NCBI GenBank assembly: GCA_023415895.1
Contig: JAEZJA010000004.1
Coordinates: 1 to 14,219 of the forward strand
Reading direction: 5' to 3'
Length of the DNA: 14,219 bases
Source of the DNA: Bacillota bacterium
GTDB taxonomy: Bacteria; Bacillota; Clostridia; Oscillospirales; Acutalibacteraceae
Both the position numbers and the translations under genes were made by a program. Shown piece after piece: positions 1-6,475 of the stretch. Numbering within the stretch: position 1 is the stretch's first letter; each line of letters starts with the position of its first letter. The notes under the pieces were generated by a model. That model was not told where the DNA came from. It saw only the letters and a list, made by a program, of their open reading frames with translations, and did not search any database.

Positions 1-270
1 CTCCTGTTGGGAAAGCACATAGATGGTGCCGTCTTTTTCCTTATAGGAGACTCCTCGTTCCTCAAGTTCACCGACCACGGCCTGAGCTTCCGTATTATCC
101 AAACTGGGATACAGGACAACATAGGACGGCATGCTTAGCAGCAACTTAATACCCACAGAAACGACGAGTACACCGCCCAAAATGCTGAAAAGAACGATCT
201 TCGATTTTTTGGACATCTTTTTCCAAAAGTTGACGACAGGATCGATATACCGTTTCAGCTGTTCATTCAT
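1..270 (-). CDS. fliF: Flagellar MS-ring protein FliF, N-terminal part (cut by window edge)
   Basis: FliF forms the membrane-embedded MS ring on which the rod, export gate and rotor switch are built. Only the first 90 codons lie in the window; the frame stays open to position 1. The translation begins MNEQLKRYIDPVVNFWKKM, followed by a hydrophobic membrane segment at about residues 24-46 and then a periplasmic-side stretch with LYPSLDNTEAQAVVGELEERG. The last part matches the start of the ring-building motif of FliF, where 'LY..L...d...iv..L...g..Y' is the usual pattern. The ATG at 270 is the first start after an in-frame stop, and a weak GGGACG lies about 10 nt upstream. It follows fliE by 123 nt, the flgB-flgC-fliE-fliF order known from Bacillus and Clostridia. 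Identification rests on the N-terminus plus context. Confidence 0.9.
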   Translation of the reverse strand, partial: MNEQLKRYIDPVVNFWKKMSKKSKIVLFSILGGVLVVSVGIKLLLSMPSYVVLYPSLDNTEAQAVVGELEERGVSYKEKDGTIYVLSQQE

Positions 271-393
271 GTTTTATCTTCGTCCCATTCGTTTTCATAT
301 GCAGGAAACAGGTTTTATCGTCAAAAAGTCTTCAATAAACAGGATTGTGCATGCATAAGCATGCGTTCATAAACAGATATATTAATCGGAGTC
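271..393 (-). other. fliE-fliF intergenic gap with a small palindromic hairpin
   Basis: This 123-nt gap sits inside an otherwise tightly packed operon and contains no convincing gene. It holds GCATGC-ATAA-GCATGC at 349-364, a 6-bp stem with a 4-nt loop in which each arm is itself a palindrome. No T-run follows on either strand, so it does not look like an intrinsic terminator. It could mark an mRNA processing or stability site between fliE and fliF, but that is inference. Confidence 0.4.
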
Positions 394-696
394 TTACACA
401 TTTGTCTGCATGAGCTCATTGTAGGCGCCGAGCGCTTTGTTTCTCAGTTCTACCAGCAGCTGTACAGAGAGAGTCGCTTTTTGAGAGGCAATGATCGCCG
501 CGTGAGGATCGTCCGATTCTCCCGTTACGAGCTTCTGAACTTCGATGTTCATTGCCGCATTGGTATCCGTCACGTTGTTGACCGCATCCTCAAACAGGGA
601 TTGGAAGGGCAGTGCCGACTCGGGTGACGAGGAGGCGGAACCGCTTTTCAGCTCTTGAAAAGTGGTCAGGTGTTCTAGGGGGACAATGGTCATCAT
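394..696 (-). CDS. fliE: Flagellar hook-basal body protein FliE
   Basis: FliE is the small adaptor that joins the MS ring (FliF) to the proximal rod (FlgB) and is exported early by the flagellar type III system. The 100-residue product is the normal size. The C-terminal half carries the family pattern: 'SFESLFEDAVNNV' is represented by FQSLFEDAVNNVTDTN (about residues 32-47), followed by EVQKLVTGESDDPHAAIIAS (about 52-71), where the 'G..dd.H...ia..kA' motif is conserved, then SVQLLVELRNKALGAYNELM near the C-terminus. The ATG at 696 has GGAGGTT 7 nt upstream (704-710), inside the end of flgC; the second ATG at 693 is less well placed. The gene starts about 5 nt after the flgC stop, so translation is probably coupled. 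Confidence 0.95.
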   Translation of the reverse strand: MMTIVPLEHLTTFQELKSGSASSSPESALPFQSLFEDAVNNVTDTNAAMNIEVQKLVTGESDDPHAAIIASQKATLSVQLLVELRNKALGAYNELMQTNV

Positions 697-701
697 ATTG
701 T

Positions 702-1151
702 TTAACCTCCCATCTTAAGGGCTTCGCTAGCCATGGACTTGATTGCATTCAACGCTGTCAGATTGGCCTGATACGCCCGGCTGACTGACAACATATCCAG
801 CGTTTCATCCAGTACATCCACATTGGGCATACGCACATACCCGTTTTCATCGGCATCCGGGTTGGTGGGGTCATACACCGTCGGGAACTCTGTCTGATCC
901 TCCACGATCTCGGATACCACCACGCCCTTGGGCGTTGTCGTCTCGCCGCTCAATCGGCTAGAGAGAACGCTGGTAAACGATGAGTTGGCGGATTCGGCCG
1001 ACTCATAAACCACCATTTTCCGACGATAAGGCTCGCCTGTCTGCGTGCGTGTGGTTTTTTCATTCGCAATATTCTCCGAAATCACATCCATACGCAGTCG
1101 ACTGGCTGTCAGACCTGAAGCGCTGATATCCATGGAACTCAGAAATGCCAT
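702..1151 (-). CDS. flgC: Flagellar basal-body rod protein FlgC
   Basis: FlgC is a proximal rod subunit exported through the flagellar type III apparatus. The 149-residue protein has the typical rod N-terminus MAFLSSMDISASGLTASRLR with SENIANEKTTRT (the ANxxT region of the Flg_bb_rod domain) at about residues 26-37. It has the FlgC-typical segment DPDADENGYVRMPNVDV (about 98-114) and a C-terminal helix with SRAYQANLTALNAIKSM. Both helical ends are expected to pair in the assembled rod. The start ATG at 1151 has GGAGGAAAA about 5 nt upstream (1156-1164). It lies 55 nt after flgB and shares only a few bases of spacing with fliE. Confidence 0.97.
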   Translation of the reverse strand: MAFLSSMDISASGLTASRLRMDVISENIANEKTTRTQTGEPYRRKMVVYESAESANSSFTSVLSSRLSGETTTPKGVVVSEIVEDQTEFPTVYDPTNPDADENGYVRMPNVDVLDETLDMLSVSRAYQANLTALNAIKSMASEALKMGG

Positions 1152-1206
1152 GCAATTTTCCTCCTTATCTCAGATTTACAGAAGCTAAGAGAAATGCCAT
1201 GAGAAG

Positions 1207-1593
1207 TTAGCCGTTGCCGCCCGTGATGACACACCGCAGACGTGTGAACTGATCCGAAACCTGCTGCAGTGATGCCAGATAATTGAGCTGTGTGCGTGCC
1301 AGTTCCACGTTTTCAGCCTCCAGGTCGACATTGTTTCCGTCCGCCCGAAGCGACTGGTCCTGCGATACGGTTCTCGTTACCTTGGCATCCCGGATGGCTT
1401 TCGTCAGCTCACTGGCGGTCGACGGGGAATCGCTGAGAATTTTTTTGAGTTCTCCCTCAAAGCTAATCGATTCACTTTTATAGCCGGGTGTCTCAGAATT
1501 GGAAATGTTGTTTGTAATTGCTCGTTGTTTTGCCCACAACCCGTCGAGATCCTTGTTTAGCAAGCTTAAGGATATACCATCCATCCACTCCAT
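1207..1593 (-). CDS. flgB: Flagellar basal-body rod protein FlgB
   Basis: FlgB is the proximal rod subunit that contacts FliE. The 128-residue length is normal. The N-terminal rod motif reads AKQRAITNNISNSETPGYK (about residues 21-39), where NNxANxxTPGYK is the family consensus. The middle has GNNVDLEAENVELARTQLNY (about 86-105), equivalent to the 'GNNVD...E' signature of FlgB. The ATG at 1593 is preceded by AAGGGG about 10 nt upstream (1604-1609); an in-frame ATG at 1584 is possible but has no RBS. It is the first gene of the leftward basal-body operon and is read from the sigma-A type promoter at 1694-1722. Confidence 0.96.
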   Translation of the reverse strand: MEWMDGISLSLLNKDLDGLWAKQRAITNNISNSETPGYKSESISFEGELKKILSDSPSTASELTKAIRDAKVTRTVSQDQSLRADGNNVDLEAENVELARTQLNYLASLQQVSDQFTRLRCVITGGNG

Positions 1594-1693
1594 AAATTTC
1601 TACCCCTTTCCGTATAATATTTCCAGTAATTTTAAGATATGAGCGTTAATTCATGTAGATATTGACAGTATCATGCACTACCGGATAGATTTA

Positions 1694-1722
1694 ATTATAA
1701 TCACTATTGCAAATTTCGTCAA
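1694..1722 (-). promoter_or_regulatory. Sigma-A type promoter of the flgB-flgC-fliE-fliF operon
   Basis: Read on the minus strand, the sequence is TTGACG (1722-1717), a 17-nt spacer and TATAAT (1699-1694). This is one mismatch from the full housekeeping consensus with ideal spacing. Transcription should start near 1687, giving an untranslated leader of about 94 nt before flgB. No sigma-D box was seen on this strand in the gap. This fits the known scheme in which the early flagellar operon is made by the housekeeping polymerase and itself supplies sigma-D later. Confidence 0.85.
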
Positions 1723-1891
1723 TATATTTCTAAGAATACCATTTGAATCCTTGCATTATTGTTTCTTCTGTCAAATTCATCAAACAAATGTAGTATATAG
1801 TCACAATAAGATAACACTAATATATGTATTATATTTACAGACTATTGCTTTTCATGGGAATAAAACGATTTTCCGATTTTCTCCTTTGCAC

Positions 1892-1918
1892 TAAACTTTT
1901 TTGTGAACTGACCGATAT
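1892..1918 (+). promoter_or_regulatory. Sigma-D (sigma-28) promoter of the flgM operon
   Basis: The sequence is TAAACTTT (1892-1899), 11 nt, ACCGATAT (1911-1918). The established sigma-28 consensus is TAAAGTTT-N11-GCCGATAA, with -10 ending in AT in Bacillus; the spacing is exact and only one base differs in each box. Transcription would start near 1925, so the flgM leader would be very short (about 15 nt). The anti-sigma factor gene thus lies under the sigma factor it inhibits, a negative feedback loop known in other flagellated bacteria. Confidence 0.9.
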
Positions 1919-1939
1919 TTCTATTATGAGGTGATATTG

Positions 1940-2257
1940 ATGAAAATTAATGGCTTCAGCGGACTCCATTCAACTGCCATGACGCACCGCCGCTCCGCCG
2001 AAGGGCCCTCTTCACAACCCAGCGACAAAACCTCCTTCAGCGACAGCCTCAGCAAAGCCAGCGCCAAACAGGATTCCATCGAGCTCTCCCGCTCGCACAC
2101 CTCCGCCGTGCCCACGCTGTCGCAAACACGTGACAGAGTCGTGGCCGAATTGAACGCCGCAACCGATCCCTTGACTATTCAGTCGCTCAAGGCGCGGATT
2201 GAAGCGGGCACCTATATGACGGATGCACAGGAACTTGCGGACAGTATTTTACTGTGA
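1940..2257 (+). CDS. flgM: Anti-sigma-D factor FlgM
   Basis: FlgM binds and inhibits the flagellar sigma factor until the hook is complete, after which it is secreted or otherwise removed. From the ATG at 1940 the product is 105 residues, near the family size. The N-terminus is polar and low in complexity (Ser, Lys, Pro rich), as expected for the disordered half of FlgM. The C-terminal half holds the conserved block: DSIELSRSH (about residues 45-53), RDRVVAELNAATDP (about 64-77) and KARIEAGTYMTDAQELADSIL (about 84-104). The motif 'I..G.Y.vd...iA..il' is diagnostic. An upstream in-frame GTG at 1931 lies inside the RBS (GAGGTGAT, 1928-1935), so ATG 1940 is the better start. It is the first gene of the late operon. 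Confidence 0.92.
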   Translation: MKINGFSGLHSTAMTHRRSAEGPSSQPSDKTSFSDSLSKASAKQDSIELSRSHTSAVPTLSQTRDRVVAELNAATDPLTIQSLKARIEAGTYMTDAQELADSILL

Positions 2258-2266
2258 CGCTTGGCG

Positions 2267-2284
2267 TTTTGCCCATTGGCAAAA
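2267..2284 (+). promoter_or_regulatory. Hairpin abutting the flgN ribosome binding site
   Basis: TTTTGCC (2267-2273), loop CATT and GGCAAAA (2278-2284) form a perfect 7-bp stem. Its 3' arm runs directly into the Shine-Dalgarno of flgN (AAAAGGAGGG, 2281-2290). There is no T-run after it, so it is not a terminator. It could lower or modulate flgN translation relative to flgM. Confidence 0.5.
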
Positions 2285-2297
2285 GGAGGGCTAGACC

Positions 2298-2792
2298 GTG
2301 ACACAAACCGACCTGTCACTGACCCAGTCAGAAGAGTTGCTCCGCTTTTTTACGCGGTATCTATCGTTTTACACAGAGCTTCTTGAGCTTGAACATCGTA
2401 AGCTGTCGGATATCCTCAACAATCAGCTGTCTTCTCTCGACCAGCACGTTAAGGCGGAAGAGGCCTGCACGCTTCGCGCCAGAGGCTTGGAACAAGAAAA
2501 AGAGGCCCTGCTGCGCGAGAACGGACTGGAAGAATTCACTTTCCGCAAAATTCTTCCGCTGGTTCATCCGCTCAAGCGGCAAGAGCTCACCAACCTCCAT
2601 CAGGACTTGTCAGAGTTGCTGCTCGACCTCAAAGCTGTCAACTACCGTTGCAATCATCTGACCCAGCTCAAGCTGCGCCAGATTTATGCCCAGATGGACA
2701 AGCTGGAGGCTTCTTCAGCCAATCGCCGGCCATACTCGGCGCTCGCTCAACAAAAGAACGACACCACGGGATTGCTGTTTAAACGAATTTAG
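2298..2792 (+). CDS. flgN: FlgN-family flagellar export chaperone
   Basis: FlgN is the cytoplasmic chaperone for the junction proteins FlgK and FlgL, encoded just downstream. The 164-residue product has the size and composition of FlgN proteins: nearly all helical, rich in Leu, Glu, Gln and Lys, with long heptad-like stretches (about residues 8-110). It contains LELEHRKLSDILNNQ (about 31-45) and a 'KAEEACTLRARGLEQEKEAL' region (about 52-71), matching the 'E...l..L..i...K' pattern of this family (YvyG in Bacillus). The start is a GTG at 2298 with AAGGAGG 7 nt upstream. The gene sits between flgM and flgK exactly as in B. subtilis. Sequence conservation in this family is low, so context carries part of the call. 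Confidence 0.9.
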   Translation: MTQTDLSLTQSEELLRFFTRYLSFYTELLELEHRKLSDILNNQLSSLDQHVKAEEACTLRARGLEQEKEALLRENGLEEFTFRKILPLVHPLKRQELTNLHQDLSELLLDLKAVNYRCNHLTQLKLRQIYAQMDKLEASSANRRPYSALAQQKNDTTGLLFKRI

Positions 2793-2829
2793 CCTTCATC
2801 CCGGCACACCGGTATAAGGAGTTGTGACC

Positions 2830-4410
2830 ATGAGTTCAACATTTTCCGGCTTTTATGTGGCCAAAAGCGGTATCCAGGCGGCACGCGCCAACCTGGAGAT
2901 TACCGGTCAAAACATGACAAACGTCAACACGGAGGGGTATACCCGTCAGCGTGTGGATACCAGCACGGTGGGGTCGAGCACCTCCAACATGCGGTATGCC
3001 AACACGACCGATCTGAACGTGGGTGGCGGCGTAAAATGCGATTCCGTCAGCCAGATGCGGGATGCCTATCTGGATGTCCGTTATCGTTTGCAAAATGCCA
3101 AGGTTGGCGACACCTCGACCCAAGCGGATATTTTATCGAGTATTGAAAACATTCTTGATGAGTCTGAAGGAAGCGGCTTGGATTCTCTGTTCTCCAATGT
3201 CATTACCGAATTGCAGAATCTATCCACGCCTCCGATCGATTCCGTTTCCGAAAGTATTGTCAAGACCTCCTGCTTGCTGCTGACGCAATCGTTTAACGAC
3301 ATCTCCCACCAGATCGAGGAAGTCCGCAATAAAGCTGTCGGCTCTCTGGAAACCGAACAGGTGTCCCAAGTCAATAACCTACTGAAAAACATCAGTTATC
3401 TCAACAGCGAAATCAAAAGCGCCGATGTGTCGGGCAGTCCCGCTCTGGAGCTCCTTGACCAGCGCAACACCATGTTGGACCAACTGTCGAAATACGTCAA
3501 CATTGAAGTAACGCAAAAAGAAGTCGGCGTGGGCGGCGGTAAAACTGTCTATGAATTATCCGTCGATCTTGTGTCGGGCGACCAGAAATTCAATTTGGTC
3601 AGTAACGACGATTACCGGCAATTTGATCTTCAAAAAAATGCGGATACCGGTGCCCTCGTCGAACCGATCGCCATTCTCCTTCGTAACAGCGATGGCTCTC
3701 TTGTGAGCAACAGCAACACCGGTGCTGGACTGGAGGGCGGAAAGATCAACGATTACCTTACCGTCGGCACGCTGCACGGCTCTCTCGCCATGATCAACGG
3801 GAAAGGCGCGTTTGCACAGGACGGTGAATCCACGGATCGCGGCATTGGCTATTATGAAACCCTTTTGGACGGCCTCGCCCAGTCCTTCGCGGATATTATG
3901 AATCGTGCCAACAGCACCTCGGACTCCGAGTACAATAAGCCGCTCTTCACCACCACCGACGGCTCGACGACAACCGGCATAACCGCCGGCAACATCTCAT
4001 TGTCCAATGCCTGGGAGAATTCGTCCGGCACATATATCACAGCCACAAAAAACGAAGGCGATGCCACGGGCAACATTCTTCACATGATCTCCGAGCTGTC
4101 CAAGCAGCGGACGTATTCCACCCCAGACGGCAAGGAGTATTTCACGGGAAGTTTCCGCGAGTGCGTCTCCAACGCGTCGCTGACTCTTGCTTTGCAGCTT
4201 AATGATGTAGATCGCCAGAACAGCACCTATACCGCTACTCTGGACGATATTGACGAGGCACGGCAGGCTTATTCCTCTGTTGACACCAACGAGGAAGCCA
4301 TCAACATGATCATGTACAATCAGGCGTTGACCGCTGCTTCCCGCTTTATGACGACAATGGACGAAGCGCTCGATACCATCATCAACAGAACAGGCGTTGT
4401 CGGACGCTGA
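2830..4410 (+). CDS. flgK: Flagellar hook-associated protein 1, FlgK (HAP1)
   Basis: FlgK is the first hook-filament junction protein, exported with the help of FlgN and forming a ring under FlgL. From ATG 2830 the product is 526 residues, close to usual. The N-terminal axial domain reads YVAKSGIQAARANLEITGQN then NVNTEGYTRQRV (about residues 7-41), the rod/hook-type motif NxNTxGYxRQ. The C-terminus has VDTNEEAINMIMYNQALTAA and then RFMTTMDEALDTIIN, the conserved FlgK end that packs against the N-terminus. The middle (about 200-430) is the variable outer domain, rich in Gly, Ser and Thr. An in-frame GTG at 2824 is only 2 nt from the AAGGAG at 2816-2821, whereas ATG 2830 is 8 nt away and is preferred. 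Confidence 0.97.
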   Translation: MSSTFSGFYVAKSGIQAARANLEITGQNMTNVNTEGYTRQRVDTSTVGSSTSNMRYANTTDLNVGGGVKCDSVSQMRDAYLDVRYRLQNAKVGDTSTQADILSSIENILDESEGSGLDSLFSNVITELQNLSTPPIDSVSESIVKTSCLLLTQSFNDISHQIEEVRNKAVGSLETEQVSQVNNLLKNISYLNSEIKSADVSGSPALELLDQRNTMLDQLSKYVNIEVTQKEVGVGGGKTVYELSVDLVSGDQKFNLVSNDDYRQFDLQKNADTGALVEPIAILLRNSDGSLVSNSNTGAGLEGGKINDYLTVGTLHGSLAMINGKGAFAQDGESTDRGIGYYETLLDGLAQSFADIMNRANSTSDSEYNKPLFTTTDGSTTTGITAGNISLSNAWENSSGTYITATKNEGDATGNILHMISELSKQRTYSTPDGKEYFTGSFRECVSNASLTLALQLNDVDRQNSTYTATLDDIDEARQAYSSVDTNEEAINMIMYNQALTAASRFMTTMDEALDTIINRTGVVGR

Positions 4411-4443
4411 TCGGCATAGTTTTCAAAGGAGTGTGGCAGGAAA

Positions 4444-5772
4444 ATGAGAATTACATCCAGCATGATGTCCCGCCAATATGCGAAAAACTTGAATAAATCC
4501 ATGAACAATCTCAGCACGGTCAGTGAAAGGGCAACCACCTATCGTCGCTTTGGCAAGGCCTCTGAAGATCCCTTCTCCGCCGCCAAGGCGTACCGCCTGC
4601 GCCGCGAATCGCAGCAGAACACGGATTACCAAGACATGTGCACCAATGTTACGAGCCAACTGGACACGGCTCAAAGTGCCATGATGGATATTCACAGCAT
4701 TCTCTCCGAGATCAACAGCGGTGACTGCCTGCAATCCATCAACGGCACCACCTCGGCCTCAGACCGTTCCGTCATTGCCACCAAGCTGCGTACTGTACAG
4801 GGCAACATTATTTCCTCAGCCAACACCAAGTTTTCCGACCAGTATGTTTTCGGCGGGGCGCAGTCGGATGTCGTGCCCTTCACGATCAACCAAGACGGTA
4901 TGCTGTTTTTCCGCGGCGTCAACGTGAATACGGGTGAACTGGAAAACGGTACGCAAACGGCTATAAACAACGCCGTACTCCAATTCGGGAAAGACACCGG
5001 CACGGCTTTCAACGGCTACTCTCTCAGAATTGTACATGCCGCCGGAAGTGCTGACAACGTGTCGGTCAGCGGCAGTGAAATCCTCGTCACCATGGATCTG
5101 TCCGCTGGAAAGACCAATGCCGATGTCCTCAATGCTTTGAAGTCTGCCGGTTCTCTGACGGCCGCAGACGGCTCGACACTCGACCTGTCCGGCATCCAAA
5201 TGAGCGGTGACCTGTCCTGTCCCGTCACAGACGGCATGACCTCATCTCCCGCTTACGATAATGTGGGTCAAGACGGGCTCAAAGCACTCGCTTCGGAAAA
5301 GGCTTATGTGGATTTGGGCCTAGGTCTGAGTTTTAATGCGGATGGCACCATCAATTCACAAAGTGCCTTCAACACCGCCATCCCGGGGCTTTCTTTTCTG
5401 GGCTACGGGACGGCGGAGGGCACGGATATTTCCAACAACCTCTATTGCCTGCTGGGCCAGATTGCCGATCAGCTTGAGAGTGAGAGCTACTCCTATGAGT
5501 CCCTGCAGCCCTATCTCGATAACTTCAACTCGCAGATAGATGGCCTGCTGGCCGAAGTTACAAAATCGGGAACAAAATCAACCTATTTGGAAACAGCTAC
5601 AAATCGGTTACAGTCCATCGGCGACAGCATCAGCGAAAAGCTGAGCAATGTGGAGTTTGTTGAACCATCCGACGCCTTGATCGACTACAAAATACAAAGT
5701 GCTGCTTATACGGCGGCACTACAGATCGGATCATCCATTCTTAAGCCCTCCTTGCTGGATTTTCTCGATTAA
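4444..5772 (+). CDS. flgL: Flagellar hook-associated protein 3, FlgL (HAP3), enlarged
   Basis: FlgL forms the second junction ring, on which flagellin polymerises. The N-terminus MRITSSMMSRQYAKNLNKSM and the segment GKASEDPFSAAKAYRLRRE (about residues 38-56) match the FlgL pattern 'MRVT..M......NLN' and 'r.SDDP..A...l.lr'. The extreme C-terminus AALQIGSSILKPSLLDFLD is highly characteristic of FlgL. At 442 residues it is clearly longer than the roughly 300 residues common in Bacillus. The extra length lies in the central, surface-exposed part (about 140-330), which is rich in Gly, Ser, Thr and Asn. AAAGGAG at 4425-4431 is 12 nt before the ATG, a slightly long spacing. It lies 33 nt after flgK. 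Confidence 0.94.
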   Translation: MRITSSMMSRQYAKNLNKSMNNLSTVSERATTYRRFGKASEDPFSAAKAYRLRRESQQNTDYQDMCTNVTSQLDTAQSAMMDIHSILSEINSGDCLQSINGTTSASDRSVIATKLRTVQGNIISSANTKFSDQYVFGGAQSDVVPFTINQDGMLFFRGVNVNTGELENGTQTAINNAVLQFGKDTGTAFNGYSLRIVHAAGSADNVSVSGSEILVTMDLSAGKTNADVLNALKSAGSLTAADGSTLDLSGIQMSGDLSCPVTDGMTSSPAYDNVGQDGLKALASEKAYVDLGLGLSFNADGTINSQSAFNTAIPGLSFLGYGTAEGTDISNNLYCLLGQIADQLESESYSYESLQPYLDNFNSQIDGLLAEVTKSGTKSTYLETATNRLQSIGDSISEKLSNVEFVEPSDALIDYKIQSAAYTAALQIGSSILKPSLLDFLD

Positions 5773-5817
5773 TGCCGCACCTTCCTTGAATATCATTCCA
5801 TCCTTGAGGTGATCATC

Positions 5818-6441
5818 ATGGAGCAATTGCTTGAAATTCGCACCATCCCCATGAATATGGAGCTCAATATCCAACCCGCCAAGCTGGAGATTTCCACCGA
5901 ACAACCCTCCTGCCAGATCACACGTCAGAAGGGCTCGTTGGAGATTGATCATACGTATCCCAAGCTGCATATTGACACCATCGATATGCGCAGGAGTATG
6001 GGACAAATGGGTCCGAGAGAAGCCTGCAAGCAGAGGGCTGCCGATAGCATGAAGGTTGCGTTTGATGCGACGGTGGAAATTGCCAAGAAAGGCAACGCCA
6101 TGGAACGCATTGAGCGTAACACGAGTATAGGCCAGATTGCCCGCGGCTTCTACATGCAGCGCGTACAGCAGAGCATGGAGAGCACTATCGGCGCTGTTCC
6201 CGAAGTCCCGCCTGAGATTGATTGGGACCCCGGAGAACTGTCCATGCGCTACGAGGCCGATCGTCTGCGCTTTGACTGGCAGACTCACGGCCGCGCCAAT
6301 ATAGAATTTACCCCCGCCAAGATTGAGTGCGTGATCAAACAATATCCCCGCGTGGAAATCACCTTTGTCGGTGATCCGCTGTATGTTCCTCCCTCTGCCA
6401 ATCCTGAGTATGTGGCCGAAAACGAGGAAGTATCCGCCTAG
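5818..6441 (+). CDS. yviE: DUF6470 / YviE-like protein of the flagellar operon
   Basis: In B. subtilis the gene between flgL and fliW is yviE, a member of the DUF6470 family of undetermined function; this gene occupies that exact slot. The 207-residue product opens with EIRTIPMNMELNIQPAKLEI, an Ile/Pro-rich beta-like stretch typical of that family. It has DTIDMRRSMGQMGPREACKQ (about residues 55-74) and ends with a second beta-like region, ANIEFTPAKIECVIKQYPRV (about 160-179). No signal peptide or membrane segment is seen, so it is probably cytoplasmic or an exported structural helper. The ATG at 5818 has GAGGTGAT (5806-5813) just upstream; the in-frame GTG at 5809 lies within that RBS. The family call is from memory of the family and gene order. 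Confidence 0.8.
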   Translation: MEQLLEIRTIPMNMELNIQPAKLEISTEQPSCQITRQKGSLEIDHTYPKLHIDTIDMRRSMGQMGPREACKQRAADSMKVAFDATVEIAKKGNAMERIERNTSIGQIARGFYMQRVQQSMESTIGAVPEVPPEIDWDPGELSMRYEADRLRFDWQTHGRANIEFTPAKIECVIKQYPRVEITFVGDPLYVPPSANPEYVAENEEVSA

Positions 6442-6475
6442 GGTTGTTGCTTTTCGATGAATAGGAGTTGTAATT

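Larger units (their letters stand above)
1594..1930. promoter_or_regulatory. AT-rich divergent regulatory region between flgB and flgM
   Basis: This gap of 337 nt has no plausible gene. It is much more AT-rich than the flanking coding DNA, with runs such as AATATATTTC and TATATGTATTATATTTAC. It contains the leftward sigma-A promoter and the rightward sigma-D promoter listed separately, about 170 bp apart. The remaining sequence shows no convincing operator. AT-rich, probably bent DNA between divergent flagellar promoters would be a natural place for a regulator to bind, but none can be named from the sequence. Confidence 0.7.

Noticed and set aside
1662..1701. TTGACA (1662-1667) with TATAAT (1696-1701) on the plus strand
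   Set aside because: The spacing is 28 nt, far too long for a sigma-A promoter; the TATAAT-like bases overlap the better minus-strand promoter.
1861..1878. TAAAACGATTTTCCGATTTT as a second sigma-D promoter
   Set aside because: The CCGAT box follows TAAA by far fewer than the required 15-16 nt; the proper promoter is at 1892-1918.
1673..1894. 73-codon plus-strand open frame in the flgB-flgM gap
   Set aside because: No RBS, AT-driven composition, overlaps both mapped-looking promoters and has no family features.
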